A DNA stretch of 64,000 nucleotides from Litorimonas haliclonae (GTDB lineage Bacteria; Pseudomonadota; Alphaproteobacteria; Caulobacterales; Maricaulaceae), in assembly GCF_965138505.1 (NCBI RefSeq), contig NZ_CBCSCO010000001.1, positions 558,001 to 622,000 of the forward strand. Direction: 5' to 3'. A program made the translations under genes and the position numbers. Positions 9,211-17,321 of the stretch are shown here, piece after piece (position 1 is the first letter of the stretch; each line of letters begins with the position of its first letter). The notes beneath the pieces were generated by a model. It had not been told where the DNA came from, did not search any database, and was given only the letters and a program-made list of their open reading frames with translations.

Positions 9211-10037
9211 CAAGCGACTCCATATCCTCTAAGCAGGGCTTCAGTAATCTTAAGCCACCCATCCGCCATCACAAAAAAGGCGAGTTTGAACGGCAGAGAA
9301 ACCACAGCTGGCGGAACCATCATCATCCCCATCGCCATCAAAATAGAGGCGACCAAGAGGTCAATAATGAGAAATGGCATAAAGATAACAAACCCGATCT
9401 GAAAGGCCTGCTTTATCTCGGAGAGCATAAATGAAGTCACAAGGAGCGGAAGGGGAGGCTCGCTTGATAAGTCGTAGTTACGCTCTGGCATGGTGGCGGC
9501 CAAACGCTCTATCGTATCCGCTTCGACCCTCGCCTCCATAAAGCTTCGAAACGGGGTGAGCGTCCGATCAATAGCCTGCTGCTCGGTAATCATGCCGTCC
9601 ATATAGGGCGACAATCCTTCATCCCAAGAGGTCGTAAATACGGGTTCCATAACAAAGAAAGTCAGGAACATGGCTAGCCCCATAATCATCATATTTGGCG
9701 GCGACTGCTGCAAGCCAAGCGCTTGCCGTAAAAAGGAAAACACTATGACCATAAACGGCAGGCAGGTAATCATCATCGCCAGACCTGGAGCCAGGCTCAA
9801 CACAGTCACAATCAGGAAGAGTTGGATAACCCGGGCATCTAATCCGACGGCTCCGTCCTGACCTTCCGCATTATTATCTAAAAGTTCCCCAATAGAATCT
9901 GCAATGTCAGGAGGTGATTGAGGGGTCGGGGTTTGACCGGCAGCAATGGCAGGCACAATGACAAGCAAAGCCAGAGCCACCAACAGAGCCAGAATTCTGC
10001 GAGGCGTGAAGTAGGGTTGTAATCTAGCAGAGATCAC
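9210..10037 (-). CDS. fliP: Flagellar biosynthesis protein FliP (type III export gate)
   Basis: FliP is the core of the flagellar export gate in the inner membrane. Residues about 1-33 form a cleavable signal (ILALLVALALLVIVPAIAAGQ). Four hydrophobic helices follow, with the family sequence SLAPGLAMMITCLPFMVIVFSFLRQALGLQQSPPNMMIMGLAMFLTFFVM and the C-terminal FQIGFVIFMPFLIIDLLVASILMAMGMMMVPP. The start codon is GTG at 10037. The gene lies 8 bases after fliN. FliQ, FliR and FlhB, its partners, are not in this window. Confidence 0.95.
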   Translation of the reverse strand: MISARLQPYFTPRRILALLVALALLVIVPAIAAGQTPTPQSPPDIADSIGELLDNNAEGQDGAVGLDARVIQLFLIVTVLSLAPGLAMMITCLPFMVIVFSFLRQALGLQQSPPNMMIMGLAMFLTFFVMEPVFTTSWDEGLSPYMDGMITEQQAIDRTLTPFRSFMEARVEADTIERLAATMPERNYDLSSEPPLPLLVTSFMLSEIKQAFQIGFVIFMPFLIIDLLVASILMAMGMMMVPPAVVSLPFKLAFFVMADGWLKITEALLRGYGVA

Positions 10038-10045
10038 GATTGACG

Positions 10046-10390
10046 TCAGGACAGCATATCTTCGGAGATATCGACTATCTCCGTAATTTTCAGACCGATT
10101 TCGCCGGTCGCCACATCTGTTTCGATCAATTCCCCTCTCGCAATAACGCGGTTGTCAATACAGACATCAACAGGGTCATTGATGGACTTATCCATTTCTA
10201 AAACCGAATCTTTTTTCAGCTTGAGCAATTCTGCGATCGTAGGCCGGGCCGTTCCAATAACAACCTGCACCGTAACCGGCAGGGCGTAAATAGAGCGCTT
10301 ATAGGTCGCCCCCGCCTGGTCATCACGGCGTTCGGCCATAGGGATTTCAGCTTCGCCTTTATCTTTCGGAGCTTGATTTTTGTCTGTCAT
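10046..10390 (-). CDS. fliN: Flagellar motor switch protein FliN
   Basis: FliN forms the lower part of the C ring. It has 114 residues; the SpoA domain covers about 36-112 (LPVTVQVVIGTARPTIAELLKLKKDSVLEMDK... ending GEIGLKITEIV). The first 30 residues are charged and variable, as is usual. Its ATG overlaps the fliH stop (ATGA), so translation is probably coupled. The nearest FliM-type partner is encoded 8 kb away beside motA. Confidence 0.93.
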   Translation of the reverse strand: MTDKNQAPKDKGEAEIPMAERRDDQAGATYKRSIYALPVTVQVVIGTARPTIAELLKLKKDSVLEMDKSINDPVDVCIDNRVIARGELIETDVATGEIGLKITEIVDISEDMLS

Positions 10391-11088
10391 GAGGCGTCCT
10401 GCAATGATTGACTATATTCAGAGCTGGGTAATTCCTCTCCCAGCGCTTCGTCCTTATTTTTTCTATGGGTCAGCTCCTGATCCTGGCTCACCCCTAAGAG
10501 AGTAAGACAGGTCTGCGCGGTTTTAATGGGATCTATTTCAGATGTGGAACTTCCCCAAGAGAAGTGAACCGCGCTGATATCTAAATCCGCGTTTTCAACG
10601 ACAGAGATGGATTTCTCAAAAGATTTCAGCAAAAAGCTTTTTCCAATATCATTTTCTGGATGAACCGAAACGAGGAGTTCGGAAGCCGCATGGGATTTAG
10701 CCGCTTCAGTTAGAACATTTTCTATTTCCTGCCGTAAGATTTGCTGGGCCAAATCGGGCAAAAGCGCATGCAAACATTGTTTCACAACCTCCCCATGGCT
10801 GGTTTCAACATCTTGTTTCAATTGTCCAATAGAGGACTTCAAGGCCTGCAAAGCGTCTTCCATCACTCGAATGGTTTGCTCATACATTTGAGCGGCTTCA
10901 GCTTTTCCTGCGTCGAAGCCCGCTTTATAGTCCGCCTGCTGGGAGGCTCTGCTGCGTCCTGATGTAAGACCTTCTCCGCCGGGATGAAATAAAGCCATAT
11001 CCGGAAAAACCGCGGAACTCTCTTCAGTCGCGGGACCCGCGTCAGCCTGTCGCCTCACAATAGACTGAGCGGCAAAATGCGCAGCCAT
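10387..11088 (-). CDS. fliH: FliH-like flagellar assembly protein
   Basis: Probable FliH, the stator-like regulator of the export ATPase FliI. The 233-residue protein has a variable N-terminus, a coiled section near residues 50-100 (KAGFDAGKAEAAQMYEQTIRVMEDALQALKSSIGQLKQDVE), then a predicted alpha/beta C-terminal region ending in a long acidic-basic tail. Sequence similarity to FliH is weak across the family, and the call leans on its position between fliF and fliN and the GKAEA-type glycine-spaced helix. Its ATG overlaps the fliF stop (TAATG). FliI itself is not in this operon. Confidence 0.7.
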   Translation of the reverse strand: MAAHFAAQSIVRRQADAGPATEESSAVFPDMALFHPGGEGLTSGRSRASQQADYKAGFDAGKAEAAQMYEQTIRVMEDALQALKSSIGQLKQDVETSHGEVVKQCLHALLPDLAQQILRQEIENVLTEAAKSHAASELLVSVHPENDIGKSFLLKSFEKSISVVENADLDISAVHFSWGSSTSEIDPIKTAQTCLTLLGVSQDQELTHRKNKDEALGEELPSSEYSQSLQDAS

Positions 11089-12683
11089 TAACTCGCCTCC
11101 GATGTATCAGCGCTTAACCAGTTTGCCAAAAGGCTTGCTGCGTCGTCAATCTGCTCGTTTGCTTTATTATTGAGCATATCAATAGGGTCAGACGACGTGG
11201 GCCCTTCAATCCCTAAAGGCGCTGCATTTGCGGCAATCAAACCTTGGCTCTGATCAGTTTGTCCATCCGGCAAGCCCGGCGCGTCGCCTTTTAGCGACAT
11301 TGGGAGCAAGCCAGGAACAGCCTCTCCTGATGAATTAGGATCCCGTGTCAAAAGAGGTTTTACAACAAACAAGCCCAGAATGAGAGCAACTACACCGAGA
11401 ATAAGTGACTGCACCGTGCTCCAGAGATATTGATCTTTAAATTGCGCCCATAGGCCCGGTCTCTCGATCAGGTCTGTTTCCACAGGGCGGTTAAAGGCAA
11501 GGGACTTAATTGTAAGAACATCGCCCCGCTCCTCATTGAGGCCTGACGCCGCCGCAACAAGATCTGTCAACACTGACATTTCCTCGGCTGAGCGAGGTTC
11601 TTGTGTGACCGTGCCGTCTTCGGCGACGACTTGTTCATCGCTGACTAGAACCGCAACAGTCATACGCTTAATGGCGCCGGGGGTGATTTCACGGTTTCTA
11701 AGAATTTCCGACACCTCATAAGTGACTGTTTCACTGATTTCATTGGTTTCAGATTGATTGTTACCGCCCGCGCCTGCGCCTTCAGGGAGGTTACTGGCAA
11801 CCGTTACCGCTCCGCTTGTCCCATTACTCGAATTAGACACCTCAGAAGTCGTCTGCGATTTAAGCACGCGGCCTTCAGGGTCAAAACTGCGCTCAGTAAG
11901 GCTTTCCCGCGTATGGTCGATATCCAAAGAGACATTCACGCGGGCATTCCCAGCGCCGACACGGGCCTCAAGCAGGGATAAAAGATTCGATTTTAATTTC
12001 GCCGCGCGTTCAATCTCTCCGTTCCCGGCCATTTCGGATTGATCGTTCAGACCAGGGCCGGAGATCAACCCTCTGACCGTATCAATGACGGCAACGTCAT
12101 CTGGGTTCAGGCCCACAATTGACAAAGCGGTTAAATACTGGATGGCCTTGGACTGTTCACTATTCAGCCCGCTAGATGTTGAGACTGTCACAGAGGCCGT
12201 TGTCGCCTTTGGCCCTTTTCGAAACCCAGTGGCTTTTTGCGTTCCAAGATGCACTCGAGCGGCGCGGATGTTCTGCATGGACAGGATAGTTCGGGTTAGC
12301 TCCCCTTCCTTGGCCCGCCAATAGGTCGCGTCAAACATCTCAGACGACATGGCGAAACTGTTCATCGTGTCAAATAATTCATAGCCGACAATAGATTGTT
12401 TCGGCAGACCTTCTCTGGCCAGTTCTAGGCGTAATGAATCACGGCGGGAGCTTTCAGTGTAGATCGCATTTCCTCTGACATCATATTTCGCATTCAGATT
12501 ATCGAGCTTGGCGATCACGTCTCCGGCGGTCGCCGAATCAAGACCCGAGTAAAGTAAATCCATTTTTGGTTTGAGGGTCACAGACATCAACGTAAAAATG
12601 AGAGCCAGTGTCGCTAACACGCTCCCAATAGAAATAATCTGCTTTTGTAACGGTAGCCCCCGCCACACATTTATGATGTTCAT
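11088..12683 (-). CDS. fliF: Flagellar MS-ring protein FliF
   Basis: FliF forms the membrane ring on which the basal body is built. The first membrane helix is about residues 15-35 (QIISIGSVLATLALIFTLMSV), the second about 423-445 (VQSLILGVVALILGLFVVKPLL). The periplasmic ring-building motif region includes KMDLLYSGLDSATAGDVIAKLD and LARPREGLPK-type sequence LELAREGLPKQSIVGYELFD. The short C-terminal tail contacts FliG. I chose ATG 12683 (531 residues) over an in-frame ATG at 12725 because the former gives the conventional short N-terminus. It heads the fliF-fliH-fliN-fliP-fliG operon and diverges from fliL. Confidence 0.94.
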   Translation of the reverse strand: MNIINVWRGLPLQKQIISIGSVLATLALIFTLMSVTLKPKMDLLYSGLDSATAGDVIAKLDNLNAKYDVRGNAIYTESSRRDSLRLELAREGLPKQSIVGYELFDTMNSFAMSSEMFDATYWRAKEGELTRTILSMQNIRAARVHLGTQKATGFRKGPKATTASVTVSTSSGLNSEQSKAIQYLTALSIVGLNPDDVAVIDTVRGLISGPGLNDQSEMAGNGEIERAAKLKSNLLSLLEARVGAGNARVNVSLDIDHTRESLTERSFDPEGRVLKSQTTSEVSNSSNGTSGAVTVASNLPEGAGAGGNNQSETNEISETVTYEVSEILRNREITPGAIKRMTVAVLVSDEQVVAEDGTVTQEPRSAEEMSVLTDLVAAASGLNEERGDVLTIKSLAFNRPVETDLIERPGLWAQFKDQYLWSTVQSLILGVVALILGLFVVKPLLTRDPNSSGEAVPGLLPMSLKGDAPGLPDGQTDQSQGLIAANAAPLGIEGPTSSDPIDMLNNKANEQIDDAASLLANWLSADTSEAS

Positions 12684-12824
12684 CCTGTTGCCTTGGGAAA
12701 AATCCTGTTTACCAATTCGGCGCATCTCATGCTTTTTCAGATATTAACGAATATAATTAACAGACAGTTTACTTCTGTGTGTTTTTTAAGAGAAACCTTA
12801 ACGGTGCATGTAGGAAACAAGCGA
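12684..12824. promoter_or_regulatory. Divergent fliF/fliL promoter region
   Basis: This AT-rich 141-base gap separates divergent fliF and fliL. It contains TTAA pairs separated by nine bases (around 12744-12760) and by eight bases (around 12787-12802). These resemble degenerate CtrA sites but miss the canonical seven-base spacing, so the regulatory call is weak. Confidence 0.35.
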
Positions 12825-13364
12825 GTGGCTGAGACTAAAAACAAGCAGGAAGTGGCAGAAAATGCTGAATCGGCCAATGCTGATTCCATTCCGGCTGCGG
12901 ACGCTAAGAAAAAAGGCGGGCTCGTCGGCGTCGTTCTAACTCCTCTGATTCTTGCCGCTGTGTCTTTTGGAACTGTTTTCCTGCTCCCAGCCGCTGAAAC
13001 GAGTGCGCCGTCCAGCGCTCATGGCGCTGAGGCCTCTGAAAGCACCGATCTACACGACTTCATGCCGACCAATCTAGAAATCGTTGAAATGGACGAATTT
13101 GTGGTCTCCATCCGCGATGATAAGAATATTTTACGGATGAGCCTCGCTCTGGAAGTTCCAAAGCAGTTTTACGAAGAGGTTAATCCAAACGAATTACGCC
13201 TCCGGGATGCCTTTATGGGATATCTGAGAGCTGTAGAAGTCGCTGAATTGCAAGATCCGGCATTCCTCCCCCAATTACGGGCTCAACTCCTCCGCCGGTC
13301 CAGACTTGTTCTAGGGCAGGAGAAGGTCGCAGGCGTTTTGATAACTGACTTTCTGATAAGATAA
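12825..13364 (+). CDS. fliL: Flagellar basal body-associated protein FliL
   Basis: FliL surrounds the stator and supports torque. I place the start at GTG 12825, preceded by AGGAAA, giving 179 residues; the frame is open further upstream but that part overlaps fliF and looks non-coding. The protein has a charged N-terminus, one membrane helix at about residues 28-49 (LVGVVLTPLILAAVSFGTVFLLP), and a periplasmic FliL domain (EMDEFVVSIRDDKNILRMSLALEVP ... LRDAFMGYLRAVE) ending in the typical VAGVLITDFLIR. It is followed by two genes with overlapping start/stop codons. Confidence 0.88.
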   Translation: MAETKNKQEVAENAESANADSIPAADAKKKGGLVGVVLTPLILAAVSFGTVFLLPAAETSAPSSAHGAEASESTDLHDFMPTNLEIVEMDEFVVSIRDDKNILRMSLALEVPKQFYEEVNPNELRLRDAFMGYLRAVEVAELQDPAFLPQLRAQLLRRSRLVLGQEKVAGVLITDFLIR

Positions 13365-14125
13365 TGGAATTTATGTCTCAGATACCTCTCAATATGGCCT
13401 TGGTCCAAGACGTCATACTTCTCTTTGTTTCCGGTCTCGCCTGCGTCTACTGCATATTGCTCAATCGCCGCCTCAAAGGGTTAAACAACCTCAAAAGCGG
13501 AGTTGGCGCGTCAATCGTTTCACTGACAGAAGCCATTCATAATACCAATAATGCGGCTCAAAAAGCTCAGGCGTCCACCGTTGAATCGGTTAAGATGTTA
13601 AGAGGCCTTATTGAAAAGGCCGAGACGCTTTCCACTCAGTTGGAAGCCGTTACTATCGACGCCGAACGCCGCTTAAAACCCGCTCGTTCCCTCGATGCGG
13701 CCTTGGAAGAAAAGATTACAACCACTCTTCCAAATAGCGTCATGAAAGCCCAGACGACAGCGTCTAACTTGCTAAAAGTAGTAACCGACATCGAACGTTA
13801 TAGAGACGACCTGATTGGAAAGCCCTCCTCCAATGTGGTTTCTATTGACGCTCCAAGGCTCGCAGCGGAAACAGAACAGAATAAAGTTCAGCAAGTTGAT
13901 CTGGTTCATAAACAAGCACAGCCCAATAATGACGCCGATACCGTCGTCCCTGACACTCCGCTTTCCCCCATTCAAACGTCCGCCGATACCCAATCAGAGA
14001 TGCTGACACCGGAAATGGCGAAAAACTCTATGCAGGAGCTTTTCGATGAGATGGAAGATTTGGCTGAAAAAGCCGGCATCAAAAAATCCGGTCTATTGTC
14101 CCGGCTTAAACAAGCTCGCGCATGA
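13364..14125 (+). CDS. DUF6468 flagellar-locus protein
   Basis: A 253-residue protein with one N-terminal membrane helix (about residues 11-31, LVQDVILLFVSGLACVYCILL), the motif RRLKGLNNLKSGVGASIVSLTEAI right after it, and a long helical section to about residue 150. This matches my memory of the DUF6468 family found in alphaproteobacterial flagellar clusters; its biochemical role is unknown. The ATG overlaps the fliL stop (TAATG), and the next ATG (13373) is an alternative. The downstream gene overlaps by four bases. Tight packing with fliL suggests a role at the stator or basal body; this is inference. Confidence 0.65.
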   Translation: MEFMSQIPLNMALVQDVILLFVSGLACVYCILLNRRLKGLNNLKSGVGASIVSLTEAIHNTNNAAQKAQASTVESVKMLRGLIEKAETLSTQLEAVTIDAERRLKPARSLDAALEEKITTTLPNSVMKAQTTASNLLKVVTDIERYRDDLIGKPSSNVVSIDAPRLAAETEQNKVQQVDLVHKQAQPNNDADTVVPDTPLSPIQTSADTQSEMLTPEMAKNSMQELFDEMEDLAEKAGIKKSGLLSRLKQARA

Positions 14126-14703
14126 CCAAAAAGGTTCTCCCTATAATCGCCGTAAGTTTCGGAGTGATTTTCCTGATCCAGGCTGGCAACCTGTCTTTGG
14201 CGTCTGCGGATGTTAAAACAGATATTGCTAAACCGAAATCAACAACTTCCGACACGCAGATATCCGCTGAGGAAGGTAATATTGAGAGTGAGTCCGTCTG
14301 TCTCACAGGGGCCGTGGCTGAAACGCTGATGAATGAGCGCAGCGCTTTAAATAGCCGGCAAATTGAAATAGCTAAGCGTGAAACAGCTCTCAAAGCGCTT
14401 GAAACGAAAGTCCAGAAAGATGTCGATAGTCTGGAAGTGACGCAGAAAACCATTCAAAATCAAATTGATAAAATGGAAAAGGTGGCAGAAGACGATATTT
14501 TGCATCTGGTCGAAATGTATAAAACCATGAAGCCTAAAAAGGCGGCGGAAATATTCGATAGTATGGATCCAGGGTTTGCCGCAGGATTTTTGCGCCAGAT
14601 GGATAGCACTCAAGCCGGGCTTATTATGTCGGAAATGAGCGCTCGAAAATCCTATCAAATCAGCCTGATTATAGCCAATCGCGGCGCGGATTGGCGTCAA
14701 TAA
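14122..14703 (+). CDS. MotE/FlbB-like flagellar protein with MgtE-N-like tail
   Basis: A 193-residue secreted or membrane-anchored protein. Residues 4-28 are a signal/anchor. Residues about 70-130 are strongly helical and coiled-coil-like (ALNSRQIEIAKRETALKALETKVQKDVDSLEV). The C-terminal part, LVEMYKTMKPKKAAEIFDSMDPGFAAGFLRQM, matches the MgtE N-terminal helical repeat found in MotE/FlbB proteins, which are known as chaperones or stabilisers of stator proteins in rhizobia and spirochetes. The ATG overlaps the DUF6468 stop (ATGA), making fliL-DUF6468-motE-like a single unit. Confidence 0.65.
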   Translation: MTKKVLPIIAVSFGVIFLIQAGNLSLASADVKTDIAKPKSTTSDTQISAEEGNIESESVCLTGAVAETLMNERSALNSRQIEIAKRETALKALETKVQKDVDSLEVTQKTIQNQIDKMEKVAEDDILHLVEMYKTMKPKKAAEIFDSMDPGFAAGFLRQMDSTQAGLIMSEMSARKSYQISLIIANRGADWRQ

Positions 14704-14738
14704 TCCTAACGCGGCATGCCTAAGACAAAACCGCTGCC

Positions 14739-15488
14739 TCAGGCAGCTGTTGCGATATTGTCTCGACCGCGAAGTCTTTTGCTAAATTGAGCGTATCGAT
14801 CCTTGAAATCGACCATTTTCGTCAAATCCACAGAGTTTAGAAACTCAATCCGCTGGCGTTTATATTGAATATAGCCGGAGCGCTCTAGCTCACTCATAAC
14901 TTTGCTGACGGTCACATTTGTCAGCCCCAGTGAGTCAGCAATCTCATATTGTGTAAGAGGAAGAAATAAGCTTTGGCTCTCTTCTTGTGTCTTCACATCG
15001 ACCTTACTTTTGAGAAGCAGCAGGAAATAAACAATCTTATGCTTCGCATCCATTCGGCTCATAGAACAAATACGTTCCTGCATTATGACGTCCTGAAGGC
15101 CGACGATTAAAAGAAAATGTTCCATTAAACTAGGCGATTCACGCATAATTTTAACAAAGTCGTCCCTCTGGACGGATACTAAAGTCGAGGCAGATAGAGC
15201 CTTAAGAGTGCTTGGCGTTTCTTTACTACTGAGAAACTCCAATCCAACCAGATCATTAGGAGTGTAAAAGTTTAAGAGTTGCCGCCCCCCATTGGCCAAC
15301 ACATTTAATGACGTCAGCCAACCCTGCTGAACAATATGTACATAGTTGACAGAGTCGCCCGCATTATAAACAATCTCGCCTTCCATAAAGCTGTTCTGCC
15401 GCATATCAATACTGTCAATATACTCTTTGGAAGCGTCGCTTAGAACACTCTTCGATTCTAAAACATGTTTCCCAAAGCCATTAAGCAC
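14739..15488 (-). CDS. Crp/Fnr family transcriptional regulator
   Basis: A 249-residue regulator. The cyclic-nucleotide-binding-like beta domain spans about residues 25-140 (FMEGEIVYNAGDSVNYVHIVQQGWL). A dimer helix follows, then a Crp-type winged helix-turn-helix near 175-225 (LTQYEIADSLGLTNVTVSKVMSELERSGYI). The N-terminal cysteine cluster of oxygen-sensing Fnr is absent, so it is more like FixK/NnrR-type or other redox-independent members. The start is GTG with AGGAG six to seven bases before it. It diverges from pgm across a 186-base gap. Its targets cannot be told from this window. Confidence 0.88.
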   Translation of the reverse strand: MLNGFGKHVLESKSVLSDASKEYIDSIDMRQNSFMEGEIVYNAGDSVNYVHIVQQGWLTSLNVLANGGRQLLNFYTPNDLVGLEFLSSKETPSTLKALSASTLVSVQRDDFVKIMRESPSLMEHFLLIVGLQDVIMQERICSMSRMDAKHKIVYFLLLLKSKVDVKTQEESQSLFLPLTQYEIADSLGLTNVTVSKVMSELERSGYIQYKRQRIEFLNSVDLTKMVDFKDRYAQFSKRLRGRDNIATAA

Positions 15489-15674
15489 AAAATTCTCCTG
15501 TTATTATAAGAGTTAAACCCTTTTAAAGAGAACTTCGTTCCAATCTGACTGTTAAAGTTTATCACTCTAACGGGATTGTGAACTTGAAAATTAAAGTCGA
15601 GCTAGGCACGAGAACCTGTCACGATTTTAAAAGTGATGTGTCGAGCTATGAAATAGCGCGAAAGGAATAATAGA

Positions 15675-17297
15675 ATGATTGAGGTTAATACCACGCCCTT
15701 TGATGGACAAAAACCTGGCACGTCGGGTTTAAGGAAGAAAGTCAGCGTTTTTCAGCAGCCCAATTATCTTGAAAACTTCGTTCAATCTATTTTTGACTCT
15801 GTTCCCGAACTTAGAGGCGGAACCCTAATTGTTGGCGGTGATGGCCGATTTTATAATGACGTCGCAATACAGATAATCCTACGCATAGCTTCGGCCAATG
15901 GGGTCGCCCAAACAATTGTCGGGCAGAACGGACTTTTCTCTACCCCGGCTGTCTCAAATTTGATCCGCCTGAATGAGGCCGCTGGTGGGATAGTGCTCTC
16001 GGCCAGCCATAATCCGGGAGGGCCAGAAGGTGATTTTGGTATCAAATTTAACGGCGATAATGGCGGGCCCGCGCCGGAATCCGTCACCGACGCAATATTC
16101 GAGCGTACCCGACACATCGACCAATACAAAATCGTCAAAGAGAGCGACATTAATCTGTCAGATATTGGGGAAACACATTTAGGAGAAATGACCGTTAAAA
16201 TCATAGACCCTGTCGCAGACTATCTGACGATGATGGAAGATATATTTGATTTTGACGCCATTAAAAACCTCTTGGGGGGCAAGCAAATTTGCTTTGACGC
16301 TATGCACGCCGTCACTGGGCCTTACGCCACTGCCATTTTCTGTGAGCGGCTTGGCCTGCCGGAAGGCAGCGTTATAAACGGCACACCTCAACCGGACTTT
16401 GGGGGCGGACACCCGGATCCCAATCCGGTCTATGCCAAAGAGCTTTTTGACACCATGTTTTCAGAAAACGCGCCGTTTTTCGGGGCCGCCTCTGACGGGG
16501 ATGGTGACCGAAATATTGTGCTTGGCCCCAATATTTATATTTCCCCCTCAGACAGCATCGCCGTACTGGCCGCAAATGCGACGGATGTGCCGGGATATGA
16601 AAATGGTATTCCCGGCGTCGCACGTTCCATGCCCACCAGCCGCGCCGTCGATATCGTCGCCAAGGATTTAGGCATCGAGCATTTCGAGACTCCCACAGGA
16701 TGGAAGTTCTTCGGCAATCTGTTGGATGCAGGCCGAATTGCGCTTTGCGGAGAAGAAAGCGCCGGAGCCAGTTCCGATCACATTCGCGAAAAGGATGGCC
16801 TTTGGGCTATACTTATGTGGCTCAATATTTTGGCATCTCGCCATCAATCCGTCGGAGATGTGATTTCTGATCACTGGCTCACCTATGGTCGGCATTACTA
16901 CTCGCGTCATGACTATGAAGGGGTTGAAAAGGCGAAGGCAGATGCCGTCATGTTGGGCCTATCCGAAAAGCTGGAAAGCCTTGTTGGAAAAACATTTAAA
17001 GAAGAAACCGTCTCAAAAGCGGATAATTTTTCTTATCATGATCCGGTGGATGGCTCGGTCTCGCACAATCAAGGCCTTCGGGTCGAGTTTGAAAGTGGGA
17101 GCCGCTTTGTCATTCGGCTATCCGGGACCGGCACTGTTGGGGCTACGCTCAGGCTCTATCTTGAAAAATATGAGCCTAAAGACGGCGACTTGAAACAGGA
17201 TGTGCAAACCGCGCTGCGGCCCATCGCCGAGATTGCCGAGGAGATTGCGAAGATCAAATCAACGGTGAACAGAGATGAGCCCTCACTAATTTCTTAA
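15675..17297 (+). CDS. pgm: Phosphoglucomutase (alpha-D-glucose phosphate-specific)
   Basis: Interconverts glucose-1-phosphate and glucose-6-phosphate, supplying sugar nucleotides or glycogen. The catalytic serine is Ser111 in LSASHNPGG; the Mg-binding loop is DGDGDRN at 274-280; the sugar-binding loop CGEESAGASSDH lies near 359-370; and the phosphate-binding RLSGTGT is near 477-483. These are the four signatures of the alpha-D-phosphohexomutase superfamily in order. The 540-residue length matches the PGM1-like branch. AAAGGA precedes the ATG. Confidence 0.93.
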   Translation: MIEVNTTPFDGQKPGTSGLRKKVSVFQQPNYLENFVQSIFDSVPELRGGTLIVGGDGRFYNDVAIQIILRIASANGVAQTIVGQNGLFSTPAVSNLIRLNEAAGGIVLSASHNPGGPEGDFGIKFNGDNGGPAPESVTDAIFERTRHIDQYKIVKESDINLSDIGETHLGEMTVKIIDPVADYLTMMEDIFDFDAIKNLLGGKQICFDAMHAVTGPYATAIFCERLGLPEGSVINGTPQPDFGGGHPDPNPVYAKELFDTMFSENAPFFGAASDGDGDRNIVLGPNIYISPSDSIAVLAANATDVPGYENGIPGVARSMPTSRAVDIVAKDLGIEHFETPTGWKFFGNLLDAGRIALCGEESAGASSDHIREKDGLWAILMWLNILASRHQSVGDVISDHWLTYGRHYYSRHDYEGVEKAKADAVMLGLSEKLESLVGKTFKEETVSKADNFSYHDPVDGSVSHNQGLRVEFESGSRFVIRLSGTGTVGATLRLYLEKYEPKDGDLKQDVQTALRPIAEIAEEIAKIKSTVNRDEPSLIS

Positions 17298-17321
17298 GCG
17301 ATTTTCCAGAACAATTTGGTT

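Noticed and set aside
12693..12824. N-terminal extension of FliL to 12693
   Set aside because: It overlaps the fliF start and is compositionally unlike FliL; GTG 12825 has AGGAAA.
14733..14747. Terminator hairpin between motE-like and crp/fnr genes
   Set aside because: GCTGCC/GGCAGC stem exists but lies partly in the regulator coding region and has no T-tract.
14739..15488. Oxygen-sensing Fnr iron-sulfur regulator
   Set aside because: The N-terminal cysteine cluster is missing; only Cys in the dimer region (around residue 140) is visible.
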